NCBI RefSeq assembly: GCF_002742385.2
Contig: NZ_MJBI02000003.1
Location: 62,001-126,000 of the forward strand
Source: Macrococcoides goetzii
GTDB taxonomy: Bacteria; Bacillota; Bacilli; Staphylococcales; Staphylococcaceae
Length of the DNA: 64,000 nucleotides
Direction: 5' to 3'
Shown: positions 33,732 to 43,907 of the stretch, in pieces
Layout of the letters: each line of letters begins with the position of its first letter
Position numbering within the stretch: the first letter of the stretch is position 1
Notes under the pieces: model-generated
Seen by the model: the letters and a program-made list of their open reading frames with translations, nothing else
Databases searched by the model: none
What the model was told of the DNA's origin: nothing
Made by a program: the position numbers and the translations under genes

Positions 33732-36260
33732 CTACTCTCTTCCGTGACAATTTTTATACTTTTTACCGCTACCACATGGGCATGGGTCGTTACGACCAAT
33801 GTCTGGCTCAGTTTTTGTTTTTGGTTGTTTCTTCACTTTTTCTTTCCCGTCATTTGCAACCATGGCTTGTCCTACTGCAACTTGTTCACGTTCAACATGT
33901 TCATCTTTTTCAACGATAGATTTTAATACATATTTACTCACATCGTCTTCAATATTTTCGAGCATTGCATCAAACATCGTTAAGCCTTCATTTTGATATT
34001 CACGTAACGGGTTAATTTGTCCATAACTTCTTAAGTGGATACCTGTACGTAACTGATCCATTGTATCGATATGATCCGTCCATTTCATATCAATCGTACG
34101 AAGCAGAATCATTCGTTCAAATTCTAAGAATTGTTCGCCTAATTCATCTTGTTGATGTAATAATTGTTTTTCAACAGCTTTCATAACAATTTCATATATT
34201 TCATCATTATCTCGTCGATTAATATCATCAACCTTCAGTGCACCTTCAGTAAGATACATATCTTCTACATAGTTAATAAATGTTTCATAGTCATGCGTAT
34301 CTTCTTCACCAGCAAAATGGAAGTCAACTGCACGTCTTACAGATTGTTCGATCATGCTATGTACCATTGCTGAGCAATCCTCAGTTTCTAGGATTTCGTT
34401 ACGTTCTTCATAAATAATTTCACGTTGTTTACGTAATACATCATCATATTCTAATACACGTTTACGGCTATCGTAGTTGTTACCTTCAACACGTTTTTGT
34501 GCTGATTCAACTGCTCGTGAAACCATTTTTGATTCAATCGGCGCATCATCATTCATACCTAGCTTTGTCATCATTGACTGCATACGTTCTGAACCGAAAC
34601 GCACCATCAGTTCATCCTGAAGTGAAAGGTAAAATCTTGAGAAACCTGGATCACCTTGACGTCCAGAACGACCACGTAACTGATCATCGATACGACGTGA
34701 TTCATGACGTTCAGTACCAATAACTGCTAATCCACCTAATTCTTTAACACCTTCACCTAATTTAATATCCGTACCACGACCAGCCATATTGGTAGCAATC
34801 GTTACAGCACCTTTTTCACCGGCATATTGTACGATTTCTGCTTCTCGTTCATGGTTTTTAGCATTTAATACATTGTGTCGAATACCACGTTTTTTAAGTA
34901 AATCAGAAATATATTCACTCGTCTCAACTGCAACAGTACCAAGTAACACTGGTTGTCCTTGTTTATGACGCTCAATGACTTCATCGACTACAGCATGGAA
35001 TTTACCTTTTTCAGAAGCAAAGATTAAGTCAGCTGCATCAACACGGGCAATCGGATTATTCGTCGGGATTTGTGTAACCGCCATATTATAAATATTCATT
35101 AATTCTTCTTCTTCTGTTTTTGCTGTACCTGTCATACCAGACAGTTTATTATACATACGGAAGAAGTTCTGGAATGTAATTGACGCCATTGTTTTAGATT
35201 CGTTTTGAATTTCAACTGCCTCTTTTGCTTCAATTGCCTGATGTACCCCATCTGAGAAACGACGACCAGGCATCGTACGACCAGTAAACTGATCGACGAT
35301 AACAATCTCGCCATCCTGTACTACATAATCTACATCTTTCAGCATTGAACGATTTGCTTTTAAAGCGATATTAATATGATGCATTAAGTTAACGTTCTTA
35401 ACATCATAAAGGTTATCTACTTTAAACATTTTCTCTGCTTTATCAATACCCTGCTCAGTAAGCTGAATCCCTTTAGTCTTCTCATCATAGTTATAATCTT
35501 CTTCATCACGTAACATCTTGACAAAGACATTTGCCTGAATATAAAGACTTGTTGATTTCTCAGCCTGACCAGAAATAATTAACGGTGTACGTGCTTCATC
35601 GATTAAGATTGAGTCAACCTCATCAATGATAGCGAAGTTTAAAGGACGCATAACACGTTCTTCTTTGTAAGTTACCATATTGTCACGTAAATAATCGAAT
35701 CCTAATTCATTATTCGTACTATACGTAATATCTGCATTATATGCAGCACGTTTTTCTTCAGTAGATAAATTGTTTAAGTTAACACCTACTGATAGCCCCA
35801 GGAAATTATATAACTGAGACATTTCTTCTGCTTGTGTGCTAGATAAGTATTCGTTGACAGTTACAACGTGAACACCTCGGCCTGTTAATGCGTTTAAATA
35901 AACCGGCATTGTGGCAGTTAATGTTTTACCTTCCCCAGTTCTCATTTCCGCAATATCTCCACGATGTATCGCAGCACCACCCATAATTTGAACTTTAAAT
36001 GGACGCATACCTAAAACACGCGTTGAAGCCTCACGGACAATCGCATATGCTTCAGGTAAAATTTCATCTAAATATTTTTCTTGCTTTCTATAATCTTCAA
36101 TCTCTTTTAAATCAGCTTGAAATTTCGCTGTTCTATTTTTAAGGTCTTCATCAGATAATGAAGCAATTTCCTCTGCAAACGTTTCTACTTTATCAGCAAT
36201 TTTAGATAACGTTTTAAGTTCCCTTTTATTGCCGTCTAACATCTTTTTAATGAATCCCAT
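33732..36260 (-). CDS. secA: Preprotein translocase ATPase SecA
   Basis: Motor of the Sec secretion pathway; binds SecYEG and preproteins. 842 residues from ATG 36260, which has AAAGGAGAG; an upstream in-frame start lacks support. Walker [10 protein letters not shown] near 100, [15 protein letters not shown] near 210, helicase motifs [10 protein letters not shown] and [15 protein letters not shown] near 490-530, and a C-terminal zinc motif [13 protein letters not shown]. Lone secA in the window, 5 bp from prfB. Confidence 0.98.
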   Translation of the reverse strand: MGFIKKMLDGNKRELKTLSKIADKVETFAEEIASLSDEDLKNRTAKFQADLKEIEDYRKQEKYLDEILPEAYAIVREASTRVLGMRPFKVQIMGGAAIHRGDIAEMRTGEGKTLTATMPVYLNALTGRGVHVVTVNEYLSSTQAEEMSQLYNFLGLSVGVNLNNLSTEEKRAAYNADITYSTNNELGFDYLRDNMVTYKEERVMRPLNFAIIDEVDSILIDEARTPLIISGQAEKSTSLYIQANVFVKMLRDEEDYNYDEKTKGIQLTEQGIDKAEKMFKVDNLYDVKNVNLMHHINIALKANRSMLKDVDYVVQDGEIVIVDQFTGRTMPGRRFSDGVHQAIEAKEAVEIQNESKTMASITFQNFFRMYNKLSGMTGTAKTEEEELMNIYNMAVTQIPTNNPIARVDAADLIFASEKGKFHAVVDEVIERHKQGQPVLLGTVAVETSEYISDLLKKRGIRHNVLNAKNHEREAEIVQYAGEKGAVTIATNMAGRGTDIKLGEGVKELGGLAVIGTERHESRRIDDQLRGRSGRQGDPGFSRFYLSLQDELMVRFGSERMQSMMTKLGMNDDAPIESKMVSRAVESAQKRVEGNNYDSRKRVLEYDDVLRKQREIIYEERNEILETEDCSAMVHSMIEQSVRRAVDFHFAGEEDTHDYETFINYVEDMYLTEGALKVDDINRRDNDEIYEIVMKAVEKQLLHQQDELGEQFLEFERMILLRTIDMKWTDHIDTMDQLRTGIHLRSYGQINPLREYQNEGLTMFDAMLENIEDDVSKYVLKSIVEKDEHVEREQVAVGQAMVANDGKEKVKKQPKTKTEPDIGRNDPCPCGSGKKYKNCHGRE

Positions 36261-36442
36261 TATGTTCTCTCCTTTTAATACGTATACATACGTCTTCAAC
36301 TAATAATAATAGCACTTATCACGATTTTATAAAAATATTTCGTATATTTTATCTGTTAAAATAAGCCATAAAAATTAAAATGTCGATAAAATATTAATAA
36401 ATTAATAATAGTTAAATAATAAATATAGAATCGTTAATAAAA

Positions 36443-36474
36443 AGAAAAAAACTGAAGCGGAAAATCGCTTCAGT
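36443..36474 (-). terminator. hpf terminator
   Basis: Perfect 9-bp stem (ACTGAAGCG/CGCTTCAGT, 6-nt loop) followed by TTTTTTTC on the minus strand. Confidence 0.9.
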
Positions 36475-36496
36475 TTGATATAACGCTTTAATTCAA

Positions 36497-37060
36497 TTAT
36501 TGGTTAACTGTTGTTTCAATTAATCCATATTTACCATCTTTACGTTTGTAGACGATATTTGTATCGTTTGTTTCAGCATCGTTAAAGATGTAGAAATCAT
36601 GTCCTAAAAGATTCATTTGTAAAACCGCTTCTTCAGCATCCATCGGTTTTAAGTCAAATTGTTTAGAACGGATAATCTCAATTTCATCCTCTTTTTCTGC
36701 TGGTACTTCTTCAACTTCTGGTAAACTTGGGAATACTTCTTTTTCAATACCTTTTTCACGGAATTTTCGATTTACTTTTGTTTTGTGTTTACGTACTTGA
36801 CGCTCTAATTTTTCAACGATTAAATCAACCGCTGCATATAAATCATCGTGACGCTCTTCGGCACGTAATGTAACATTTTTAAGAGGAATTGTTACCTCTA
36901 CTTTAGATTTACCATTTTGATAAGTTTTAATCTTTACGTGTGCATTCGTATCCGGCACGTTTGTAAAGTATCTTTCAAGTTTGCTTAATTTCTCTTCGAT
37001 GTAATTTCTAATCGCGTCTGTTACTGAGATGTTATCTCCATGGATTTCATATCTAATCAT
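36497..37060 (-). CDS. hpf: Long-form hibernation promoting factor
   Basis: Binds ribosomes and promotes 100S dimers in stationary phase. 187 residues: the N-terminal ribosome-binding domain (about 1-100, with [22 protein letters not shown]) and the long-form C-terminal dimerisation domain (about 130-185, [29 protein letters not shown]). Located between secA and comFC as in other staphylococci. Own terminator. Confidence 0.96.
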   Translation of the reverse strand: MIRYEIHGDNISVTDAIRNYIEEKLSKLERYFTNVPDTNAHVKIKTYQNGKSKVEVTIPLKNVTLRAEERHDDLYAAVDLIVEKLERQVRKHKTKVNRKFREKGIEKEVFPSLPEVEEVPAEKEDEIEIIRSKQFDLKPMDAEEAVLQMNLLGHDFYIFNDAETNDTNIVYKRKDGKYGLIETTVNQ

Positions 37061-37121
37061 AATGAATCGCTCCTTTGAAACTATTCTTGTTGTTTCTTCC
37101 TACTTATATTTTACCAAATAT

Positions 37122-37808
37122 TCAGGCTCTTGCAAACGCTAACACTTTGATTTCACAATGTTTATGGGATAAAAATACACTGCGCGCATGGCTGATTGTC
37201 AAACCTGTCGTATAAATATCATCTACTAATAAGATGCGTGAATTATCTTTAATAGGATAATTTAATCGAAAAGGATTTTCTTGACGCATTCGTTCAGTTT
37301 TACTGAGATTCATTTGTTTCTCACGAAATTCTGTCTCAATAATCTCATGATATGGCACTTTAACATATTTCATAATTTCTGTTACATGATTGAACCCTCT
37401 CACCTTTAGACGTTCTTCTGATATTGGTAATGGGATAATATAATCAAACTGTCTGAAATAGCGCCGATTAAATTTGGCATTAATGCATGCTGCAAATGCT
37501 TGTGCAAGCAGAATATCGCCATTCGATTTATACTGATGTATAAGATTTGCTGTCATTTCATGATAATCACATACATAGTCGACATTATTCACAAATCCGA
37601 AATGTTTCTCAATAAACATACAGTCCAGACAGTTAGCTTCTCCTTCTTCAAGCTTTTTCTTGCATTTTGGACAACGTCTACACTCCGTTGTCATAAGCAT
37701 TTTATCAATACAGTTTTGACAGACAACATCAAGTTCTGAAAATAAATTGTCGATCGTTAACGGATCAGCTATTCTCTCATTACAAATAATACATTGATTA
37801 TGATACAT
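37122..37808 (-). CDS. comFC: ComFC-like phosphoribosyltransferase-fold protein
   Basis: Late competence protein acting with ComFA in DNA uptake. 228 residues: N-terminal zinc-binding cysteine pairs (CIICNE, CQNC, CPKCKKK, CLDC) and a C-terminal PRTase fold with ILLVDDIYTTGLTI near 192. The start overlaps the comFA 3' end by 11 bp and has a GAGGGGGG ribosome site. No competence regulatory site was identified. Confidence 0.92.
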   Translation of the reverse strand: MYHNQCIICNERIADPLTIDNLFSELDVVCQNCIDKMLMTTECRRCPKCKKKLEEGEANCLDCMFIEKHFGFVNNVDYVCDYHEMTANLIHQYKSNGDILLAQAFAACINAKFNRRYFRQFDYIIPLPISEERLKVRGFNHVTEIMKYVKVPYHEIIETEFREKQMNLSKTERMRQENPFRLNYPIKDNSRILLVDDIYTTGLTISHARSVFLSHKHCEIKVLAFARA

Positions 37809-39027
37809 GAGCCCCCCTCTTATTCATCTGTCTTATGTCTCTAACTGCTGCTATCATCGATAAACTAACGCCATCATGAAAGAAGATGACTTCTCCATTA
37901 CGTTCATCACCTTTTCGATCTACCCTACCTGCAATTTGAATTAAACTGTCACTTCGAAACAGATGACTATTCATAACCCAGACACTTAATCCATGCATCG
38001 TAAACCCTCGTTCCAGTATCGTCGTCGTAAAAACAAATTGATAGCTTGCATTTCTAATCGCTTCAATTTTCTCGTGACGTTCATCATCACCTGAATATAC
38101 ACACACAGTCTTTGTTTGTATATTTTTATTTAAAGAACGAAAAGTCTGTTCCATTAATCGTATATCATGGAAGAAGATTAAGATGATTTCATCTGTTTCC
38201 ACATTTCTTAACATGTCATCTAATTTTTTGCGTACAAACCCATGACTTAAATATTTAAACTGTGGGACAGGTAATGGTCTTTTGTGATGTCTCAATGGTA
38301 AATAAGCGATATTTCCTTTACATGCGCGAATAATATTTTTTGGTGGTGTTGCTGATAAGTACACAAATATACCCTTTGGCGTTAATGCCCTTTCTAATAA
38401 TTTCATCAATCTAGGATCGTGTTGTGCTGGAAAGGCATCAATTTCATCAACAATAATCAAATCGAAGTGTGATTTAAAATACATTAACTGATGAATCGTA
38501 CTGATAATAAGGTACGGCTGTGTTATTTCAGAATGACCCGCATATAGCGTACTGATTTGCTCTGTCTTCAAATAATTATTAAGTCGTAACGATAATTCTT
38601 TTACAACATCTGTACGTGGAGAAACAACAGCAACGTTTCCTCCTTCTCCTCTAACTTTCACGATACCTTCAAGGATCATCTCCGTTTTACCTGCACCGGT
38701 TACTGCATATAATAAACAAGATTGCTGAAGTGTTATTTGTTCTTTAATAAATTGAGAGGCATTACGTTGCTGTTCAGTAAGCTTAAATGGTAGATCAATC
38801 TTTATCTGTTCAATATTTTGTGGTGTTTCGTAATAGTGAATAAATAGCCTGGAATTTATACTTTGTGTGATACAGTTTCTGCAGTAATATATTATTTCTT
38901 TAAAGCCATAATGATAATAGTGATAGAATAGTTTTTTATCTTCATTCAAACAAAAATTACACTTTATTTTTCTTTCTATTTCGATTGCCGGAACCTCTGA
39001 CTTCTGTTCTGAAACTAATATTCTCAT
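37798..39027 (-). CDS. comFA: ComFA-like DNA uptake helicase
   Basis: DEAD-box-like ATPase of the competence machinery. 409 residues from ATG 39027 (GGAGG five bases before). N-terminal zinc cysteines CNFCLNEDKKLF and CRNC near 25-60, Walker A AVTGAGKTEMILEG near 105, Walker B VDEIDAFPAQHD near 190, and motif VI QIAGRVDRKGDERNG near 370. Its ribosome site begins right after the degV terminator T run. Confidence 0.93.
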   Translation of the reverse strand: MRILVSEQKSEVPAIEIERKIKCNFCLNEDKKLFYHYYHYGFKEIIYYCRNCITQSINSRLFIHYYETPQNIEQIKIDLPFKLTEQQRNASQFIKEQITLQQSCLLYAVTGAGKTEMILEGIVKVRGEGGNVAVVSPRTDVVKELSLRLNNYLKTEQISTLYAGHSEITQPYLIISTIHQLMYFKSHFDLIIVDEIDAFPAQHDPRLMKLLERALTPKGIFVYLSATPPKNIIRACKGNIAYLPLRHHKRPLPVPQFKYLSHGFVRKKLDDMLRNVETDEIILIFFHDIRLMEQTFRSLNKNIQTKTVCVYSGDDERHEKIEAIRNASYQFVFTTTILERGFTMHGLSVWVMNSHLFRSDSLIQIAGRVDRKGDERNGEVIFFHDGVSLSMIAAVRDIRQMNKRGAHVS

Positions 39028-39039
39028 CATTTCCTCCAT

Positions 39040-39067
39040 AAAAAAAAGCACACAAATAAATGTGTGC
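39040..39067 (-). terminator. degV terminator
   Basis: 7-bp perfect stem (GCACACA/TGTGTGC, 6-nt loop) followed by eight T on the minus strand. It abuts the comFA ribosome site. Confidence 0.85.
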
Positions 39068-39095
39068 CGGTAATATAAAATATAAGACGATAATG

Positions 39096-39950
39096 TTATA
39101 AAATATCAAACTTTTGATTCGTAAATCCAAGACCTATCGACTTTTCTCCAAGGTGCGTTCCGATAACAGGTCCGAAATAACTTTTAATAAATTTAACATG
39201 TGGAAATTCTGCTTTTAAATCAGCGAGTATTGCATCCGCTTCTTCTTCAGCATTTCCATGAATTAATACCGCTGTCACTTGTTCAAAATCTTTTGTTTCA
39301 TTTGCAAACAAGTCTTTGATTTGCTTGAGTGCTTTCTTTTTTGTACGTACTTTATCAAAAGGTACAATTTTAGTATCTTCAAAATGCAGGATTGGTTTAA
39401 CTTGTAACATGCTGCCGATCAATGCCTGAGCTCCAGTGAGTCGACCACCCTTATGCAGATTTTTTAAATCATCTACAATAAAATAAGCATTAGTGTGTTG
39501 TTTCATCTCTTCTAAATCAGCAATAATCGCTTCAGGGCTAAGTTGACCTTTAAGTTCAGATGCACGTAAAACATAAAAGCCCATTGCCATCGCTGCAAGC
39601 TCTGAATCAAACGCATGAAGATTAATACCATCAACCATCGATCCAGCTGTTATGGCATTTTGATAAGTACCACTGATACCACTAGATAAATGTATTGCAA
39701 TACAATCGGTAAAACCCTGTGCTTTCAATTCCTCTAATAGCGCGACATAAGCCCCTGTTGTCGGTTGACTTGTCGTTGGCAATTCTTTTTCAGTACGCAT
39801 TCTTTCATAGAAAGTTTGCGCATCATACTTTTCTTCTAGATATATTTCATCTTTAAAGATAACATTCAGTGAAATAATACGAATATCCTCTGACTTCAGG
39901 ATAGATTCAGGAATATATGCAGTTGAATCTGTAATAATAGCTGTTTTCAT
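39096..39950 (-). CDS. DegV-family fatty-acid-binding protein
   Basis: 284 residues. Signature TDSTAYIPE at the N terminus, PTTSQPTTGAY near 65, HLSSGISGTYQNA near 95, and LKNLHKGGRLTGAQALIG near 165. DegV proteins (FakB type) bind fatty acids for the fatty acid kinase FakA. Start is ATG 39950, with GGAGG; an upstream start gives only six more residues. The fatty acid preference cannot be told. Confidence 0.92.
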   Translation of the reverse strand: MKTAIITDSTAYIPESILKSEDIRIISLNVIFKDEIYLEEKYDAQTFYERMRTEKELPTTSQPTTGAYVALLEELKAQGFTDCIAIHLSSGISGTYQNAITAGSMVDGINLHAFDSELAAMAMGFYVLRASELKGQLSPEAIIADLEEMKQHTNAYFIVDDLKNLHKGGRLTGAQALIGSMLQVKPILHFEDTKIVPFDKVRTKKKALKQIKDLFANETKDFEQVTAVLIHGNAEEEADAILADLKAEFPHVKFIKSYFGPVIGTHLGEKSIGLGFTNQKFDIL

Positions 39951-40092
39951 AAATGACCTCCGTCCCAATACATCCCAATATATATTTTATACCGTTTATT
40001 ACTAAAAATAAAGTAATACAAATAGTATCATAATATTTTGATTACTCTGTTAAAATGATAATATAAATAATTAAACAGTTATGAGGGATAAG

Positions 40093-40722
40093 ATGCAAAA
40101 TTATATCACGATAAAAAAAGAGATTGAAAATGAAGAGATTATTAATAAATCTCGATTTATCACTTATCTTTATAAGATCGAAAATGAAGATGAGGCCAAA
40201 GAAAAAATTGCTGAAATTAAGAAAAAACATAAGGATGCTAATCATAATTGTTCAGCATATACGATCGGTGACCAGCATCAAATTCAAAAAGCAAGTGATG
40301 ATGGTGAACCGAGTGGTACAGCAGGAGTCCCTATGCTTGAAGCATTAAAGAAGAATGATGTGCATAATACACTTGCCATTGTCACACGCTATTTTGGTGG
40401 CGTTAAATTAGGGACGGGAGGACTTATCCGTGCTTATCAGGGTGGCGTTGTTGAAGGGATTAAAGTTGCTGAAAAAGTTATTATAAAAAATGCATTAAAA
40501 TATCAAGTGATATTGAGTTATGAGAACACCGGTAAATTTGAACATCTTATTGCAAGTGAACCTTTCGTTATTCTCAATACGATCTATACCGATAAAGTTA
40601 CTTATGTTGTCCAGATTACAGCAGAAGATAAAGAACAGTTTGAGCAGTTTATTGTTGAGACAACACAGGGTTCAGCACAATACTCAGTTGAAGAAGAAAT
40701 GATGCTACCTTTTGATTTGTAA
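40093..40722 (+). CDS. YigZ/IMPACT-family protein
   Basis: 209 residues. N-terminal UPF0029 domain with SRFITYLYKIENEDEA near 20 and the core signature DDGEPSGTAGVPMLEAL and TRYFGGVKLGTGGLIRAY near 70-110; C-terminal DUF1949 ferredoxin-like domain. The biochemical role in bacteria is unclear. Start ATG 40093 has GAGGG; the ATG four codons earlier overlaps that site. Confidence 0.92.
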   Translation: MQNYITIKKEIENEEIINKSRFITYLYKIENEDEAKEKIAEIKKKHKDANHNCSAYTIGDQHQIQKASDDGEPSGTAGVPMLEALKKNDVHNTLAIVTRYFGGVKLGTGGLIRAYQGGVVEGIKVAEKVIIKNALKYQVILSYENTGKFEHLIASEPFVILNTIYTDKVTYVVQITAEDKEQFEQFIVETTQGSAQYSVEEEMMLPFDL

Positions 40723-40723
40723 A

Positions 40724-40767
40724 AAATAAGCAAGAGGAACAGTATGAGTTGTTCCTCTTGCTTATTT
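40724..40767. terminator. Bidirectional terminator, yigZ / tagO
   Basis: Perfect 18-bp stem (AAATAAGCAAGAGGAACA and complement, 8-nt loop) between convergent genes. Confidence 0.92.
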
Positions 40768-40781
40768 AATTTATGTAAAAA

Positions 40782-41828
40782 TCATTGTTTTAGTAAACGG
40801 CGTATGGTCTTTAACATCGGTTTATGATCATCGTCGATTAAACCAGTAAATTCTACAATTAATTCAATTGTTATAATAATAAGTGTCACAATTAAAATTG
40901 CTCCAATTCGGGTAGAAAGATAAAGAATTATCGACGCTATACTAAACAAAATCGCAATTGAATAAATTAAAATGACCGTTTGGGCATGTGTATATCCTAA
41001 GCCGAGTAATTTATGATGTAAATGCGATTTATCTGCCTGCATAATGGGCTTACCTTGACGATACCTTCTAATCATCGCAAAACTCATATCAATAAAAGGA
41101 ACCGCTAATATAATAATCGGGAAAAACAGCGAGATTAAAGTGATGTTCTTAAATCCAAGTAAACTTAATACACCTATTATAAAGCCAAGCATTAAAGCGC
41201 CATTGTCACCTAAAAATATTTTTGCGGGATAAAAATTATATCGCAAAAATCCTATTAATGAACCTATTAACACACTACAAATCATCATAATAAATATATT
41301 TTGTTGCAATATCGCAATAAAACCGATCGTTCCTAAAGCAATCATTGACACGCCAGAAGCAAGTCCATCTAATCCATCGACTAGATTGATTGCATTTGTA
41401 ACAGCTACAATCCAGAGAATCGTCATCGGTATACTTAAATATCCGAATTCTATAACGACACCAAAAGGTAACGTTATGAGATCAAGCGTGATACCATGCA
41501 TAACAACAATTAATGCCACACCTATTTGACCAATTAATTTAACTATCGCAGATAAATCAAACAAATCATCAATGATACCTAGGATATTAATCAATACTGC
41601 ACCAATAATAATCGGTTTAATTTCAGGTTCAACAGGATGTCCTATCCAGATTCCAATAAGAAAAGAAATTAGAATGACTACGCCACCCAATACTGAAACT
41701 GGCTTTGTATGTACTTTACGAAAATTAGGCTTATCCAGTGCACCAACAACATGTGAAAATTTGATAATTACCGGTGTGAGAATAAACGAAATTATTATTG
41801 TTATCATTATTAATTTTAATGTAAACAT
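40782..41828 (-). CDS. tagO: UDP-GlcNAc:undecaprenyl-phosphate GlcNAc-1-phosphate transferase
   Basis: First membrane step of wall teichoic acid synthesis. 348 residues, about eleven transmembrane helices. Motifs LGGVVILISFL near 45, GIIDDLFDLSA near 90, NAINLVDGLDGLASG near 145 (catalytic aspartates), FLGDNGALMLGF near 208, and DKSHLHHKLLGLG near 267. Start ATG 41828 follows GAGGTGG. Divergently next to an LCP gene that would use its product. Confidence 0.94.
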   Translation of the reverse strand: MFTLKLIMITIIISFILTPVIIKFSHVVGALDKPNFRKVHTKPVSVLGGVVILISFLIGIWIGHPVEPEIKPIIIGAVLINILGIIDDLFDLSAIVKLIGQIGVALIVVMHGITLDLITLPFGVVIEFGYLSIPMTILWIVAVTNAINLVDGLDGLASGVSMIALGTIGFIAILQQNIFIMMICSVLIGSLIGFLRYNFYPAKIFLGDNGALMLGFIIGVLSLLGFKNITLISLFFPIIILAVPFIDMSFAMIRRYRQGKPIMQADKSHLHHKLLGLGYTHAQTVILIYSIAILFSIASIILYLSTRIGAILIVTLIIITIELIVEFTGLIDDDHKPMLKTIRRLLKQ

Positions 41829-41939
41829 AAGCCACCTCAAGCTCTTCATTCTTTTTAACTATAGCACATTATGATTATGTCGCCTATCAAATTATATGTA
41901 ATAAATATGAAACAATTTATTTTCAAGTTGAACATTTGT

Positions 41940-41968
41940 TTGACGAATGCTCAAATTTGTTACATAAT
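41940..41968 (+). promoter_or_regulatory. Promoter of the LCP gene
   Basis: -35 TTGACG (41940-41945), 17-bp spacer, -10 CATAAT (41963-41968), 47 bp before the LCP start codon. Confidence 0.65.
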
Positions 41969-42015
41969 AATACGGTTAAAAGAAAGTATCTTCAATATAA
42001 TGAAGGAGTTTTATT

Positions 42016-42972
42016 ATGAGTTCTCGCGCACGAGTAAGAACACAAAGAAAACTATTTTTTATACTTGCCTCTCTATTTATGGTTTGTATCTTTGTATTTG
42101 CATTACTTTTTATATATGTTTTTTTTCAGCTGAAACATACAACGGATACTTTACAAGATCCAAAATATTCACGTACAACATCTGAACTTCGCAAAGCTAA
42201 TATTGACTTAAATTCTGGTCAGCCCATTTCAATTGCTTTATTTGGACTTGACTCGGATGCCGGTAGAGCGTTTCGTCAGGAAGGCAAACGATCAGATACT
42301 ATGATACTTGCAACGGTTAATCCATCTCAACAGCATACAACAATTCTGAGTATACCGAGAGACACAAAAGTAGATATTGTTGGGCATGGTACAAAAGAAA
42401 AGATCAATCATGCTTATGCTTATGGTGGTCCTAAAATGGCGATAGATTCAATTGAAAAATACTTCAATATGCCGATCGATTATTATGCAACTGTCGATAT
42501 GGATGATTTCGTATTTATCATCGATAATATCGGAGGAATAGATGTCACAAGTCCACATACTTTCAAATTCGCTGAGTATGACTTTAAGGCCGGTAAGAAA
42601 TATCACCTTAATGGAAAAGATGCATTAGCCTTTGCACGCAGCCGAAAAGAAGCAGGTGCAATGGGAGACGAAGGCCGTCAAGTACGTCAACAGGTTATCG
42701 TAAAGGCGGTAACTGATAAATTACTCAGCGTAGAGTCCGTACCTAAATTTAATCAGATATTAAAGACGATTTCTGCAAGTGTTACAACAAATATAGCCTT
42801 TCAGGACATCAATAAATTAAGAAAACATTATCCTCCTGCTATCGGTACAATTAAGAAGTTACAATTAAATGGAGAAAATAAAATTGATTCAGATGGACTA
42901 TGGTACTTCATCCCTAATGAAGCTTCAAAAGAAGATGTTAAACAGCAAATGAAAGATAATCTTGGGGTTTAA
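42016..42972 (+). CDS. LytR-CpsA-Psr family wall polymer ligase
   Basis: Attaches wall teichoic acid or similar polymers to peptidoglycan. 318 residues: N-terminal cytoplasmic basic stretch, one transmembrane helix (about 12-36), then the LCP catalytic domain with GLDSDAGRAFRQEGKRSDTM near 75, SIPRDTKVDI near 113, and LNGKDALAFARSRKEAGAMGDEGRQVRQQ near 200. Located head-to-head with tagO. Which LCP paralogue it is cannot be settled. Confidence 0.93.
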   Translation: MSSRARVRTQRKLFFILASLFMVCIFVFALLFIYVFFQLKHTTDTLQDPKYSRTTSELRKANIDLNSGQPISIALFGLDSDAGRAFRQEGKRSDTMILATVNPSQQHTTILSIPRDTKVDIVGHGTKEKINHAYAYGGPKMAIDSIEKYFNMPIDYYATVDMDDFVFIIDNIGGIDVTSPHTFKFAEYDFKAGKKYHLNGKDALAFARSRKEAGAMGDEGRQVRQQVIVKAVTDKLLSVESVPKFNQILKTISASVTTNIAFQDINKLRKHYPPAIGTIKKLQLNGENKIDSDGLWYFIPNEASKEDVKQQMKDNLGV

Positions 42973-42986
42973 TCTTCAAAAAATGT

Positions 42987-43019
42987 GTAAAGCAATGATC
43001 ACACTGCTTTACTATTTTT
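42987..43019 (+). terminator. LCP gene terminator
   Basis: 8-bp stem (GTAAAGCA/TGCTTTAC, 10-nt loop) followed by TATTTTTTT. Confidence 0.8.
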
Positions 43020-43041
43020 TTGACAAAAAAGGAGTAAAGAT

Positions 43042-43896
43042 ATGAATAAAACAATGCTTATTGATATTTTATATACAGTAATCGGTTCAATCATCGTTGG
43101 AATTAGTTATAATTTATTTTTACTACCTGGCCAAATTGCAGCTGGTGGTATTTCCGGTCTGAGTACTATTTTAAATAAGATGATGGGAACAGATCCTGCT
43201 ATGATTCAGTTTCTATTTAATATTCCTATCTTCATTATCGGGTGGTTTACGTTAGGAAAATCATTCAGTTTAAAAACTGTTATCGCAACATTTGTTGTGC
43301 CATTCACTATATTTTTAACATCTAGCCTTGTCGAAAAAGGCACAACTGATGCGTTATTAGCATCACTTTATGGCGGCATTGTACTAGGCATCGGTTTAGG
43401 GCTCGTTTATCGTGGCAATGGTTCCACTGGTGGAACAGCGACACTTGCTCAAATCGTAAAAAAATATACAGGTTTATCAAGTGGATTCTGTCAATTAATC
43501 GTTGATGCATTTGTTGTAATCCTTAGTGCATTCGTATTTAATTTTGAGCTTGCATTATATGCTTTAATTTCAATATATGTTACAAGCAAAGTCATTGATA
43601 TCGTACAATTACATGCAGGAGATAATAAACTTGTATTTATCATTACAACTAAAGAACAGGAAATCATTAAACTCATACATGAGCATGTTGAACGTGGTGT
43701 TACAAGCGTTAATGCATTCGGTGGATATAATCGAGAAGGAAAAAGTTTATTATTTTCTGTGATGGAACAAAAAGAAGCGATTTATTTTAAGCAGATTATT
43801 ACACGCGAAGAACCCGATTCATTTGTCATCTTCATCAATACATCTGAAATAATTGGCAGAGGCTTTTCGAAGGCAAAAATTTATCGTAGTAAGTAA
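43042..43896 (+). CDS. YitT-family membrane protein
   Basis: 284 residues: five to six transmembrane helices in the first 180 residues (YitT_membrane/DUF161, with LFLLPGQIAAGGISGLSTIL and YRGNGSTGGTATLAQIV) and a C-terminal cytoplasmic DUF2179 domain. The transported substrate is unknown. It starts 11 bp before the GGDEF gene ends the gap, so the two may be co-transcribed. Confidence 0.88.
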   Translation: MNKTMLIDILYTVIGSIIVGISYNLFLLPGQIAAGGISGLSTILNKMMGTDPAMIQFLFNIPIFIIGWFTLGKSFSLKTVIATFVVPFTIFLTSSLVEKGTTDALLASLYGGIVLGIGLGLVYRGNGSTGGTATLAQIVKKYTGLSSGFCQLIVDAFVVILSAFVFNFELALYALISIYVTSKVIDIVQLHAGDNKLVFIITTKEQEIIKLIHEHVERGVTSVNAFGGYNREGKSLLFSVMEQKEAIYFKQIITREEPDSFVIFINTSEIIGRGFSKAKIYRSK

Positions 43897-43907
43897 GGAG
43901 GAATTTT

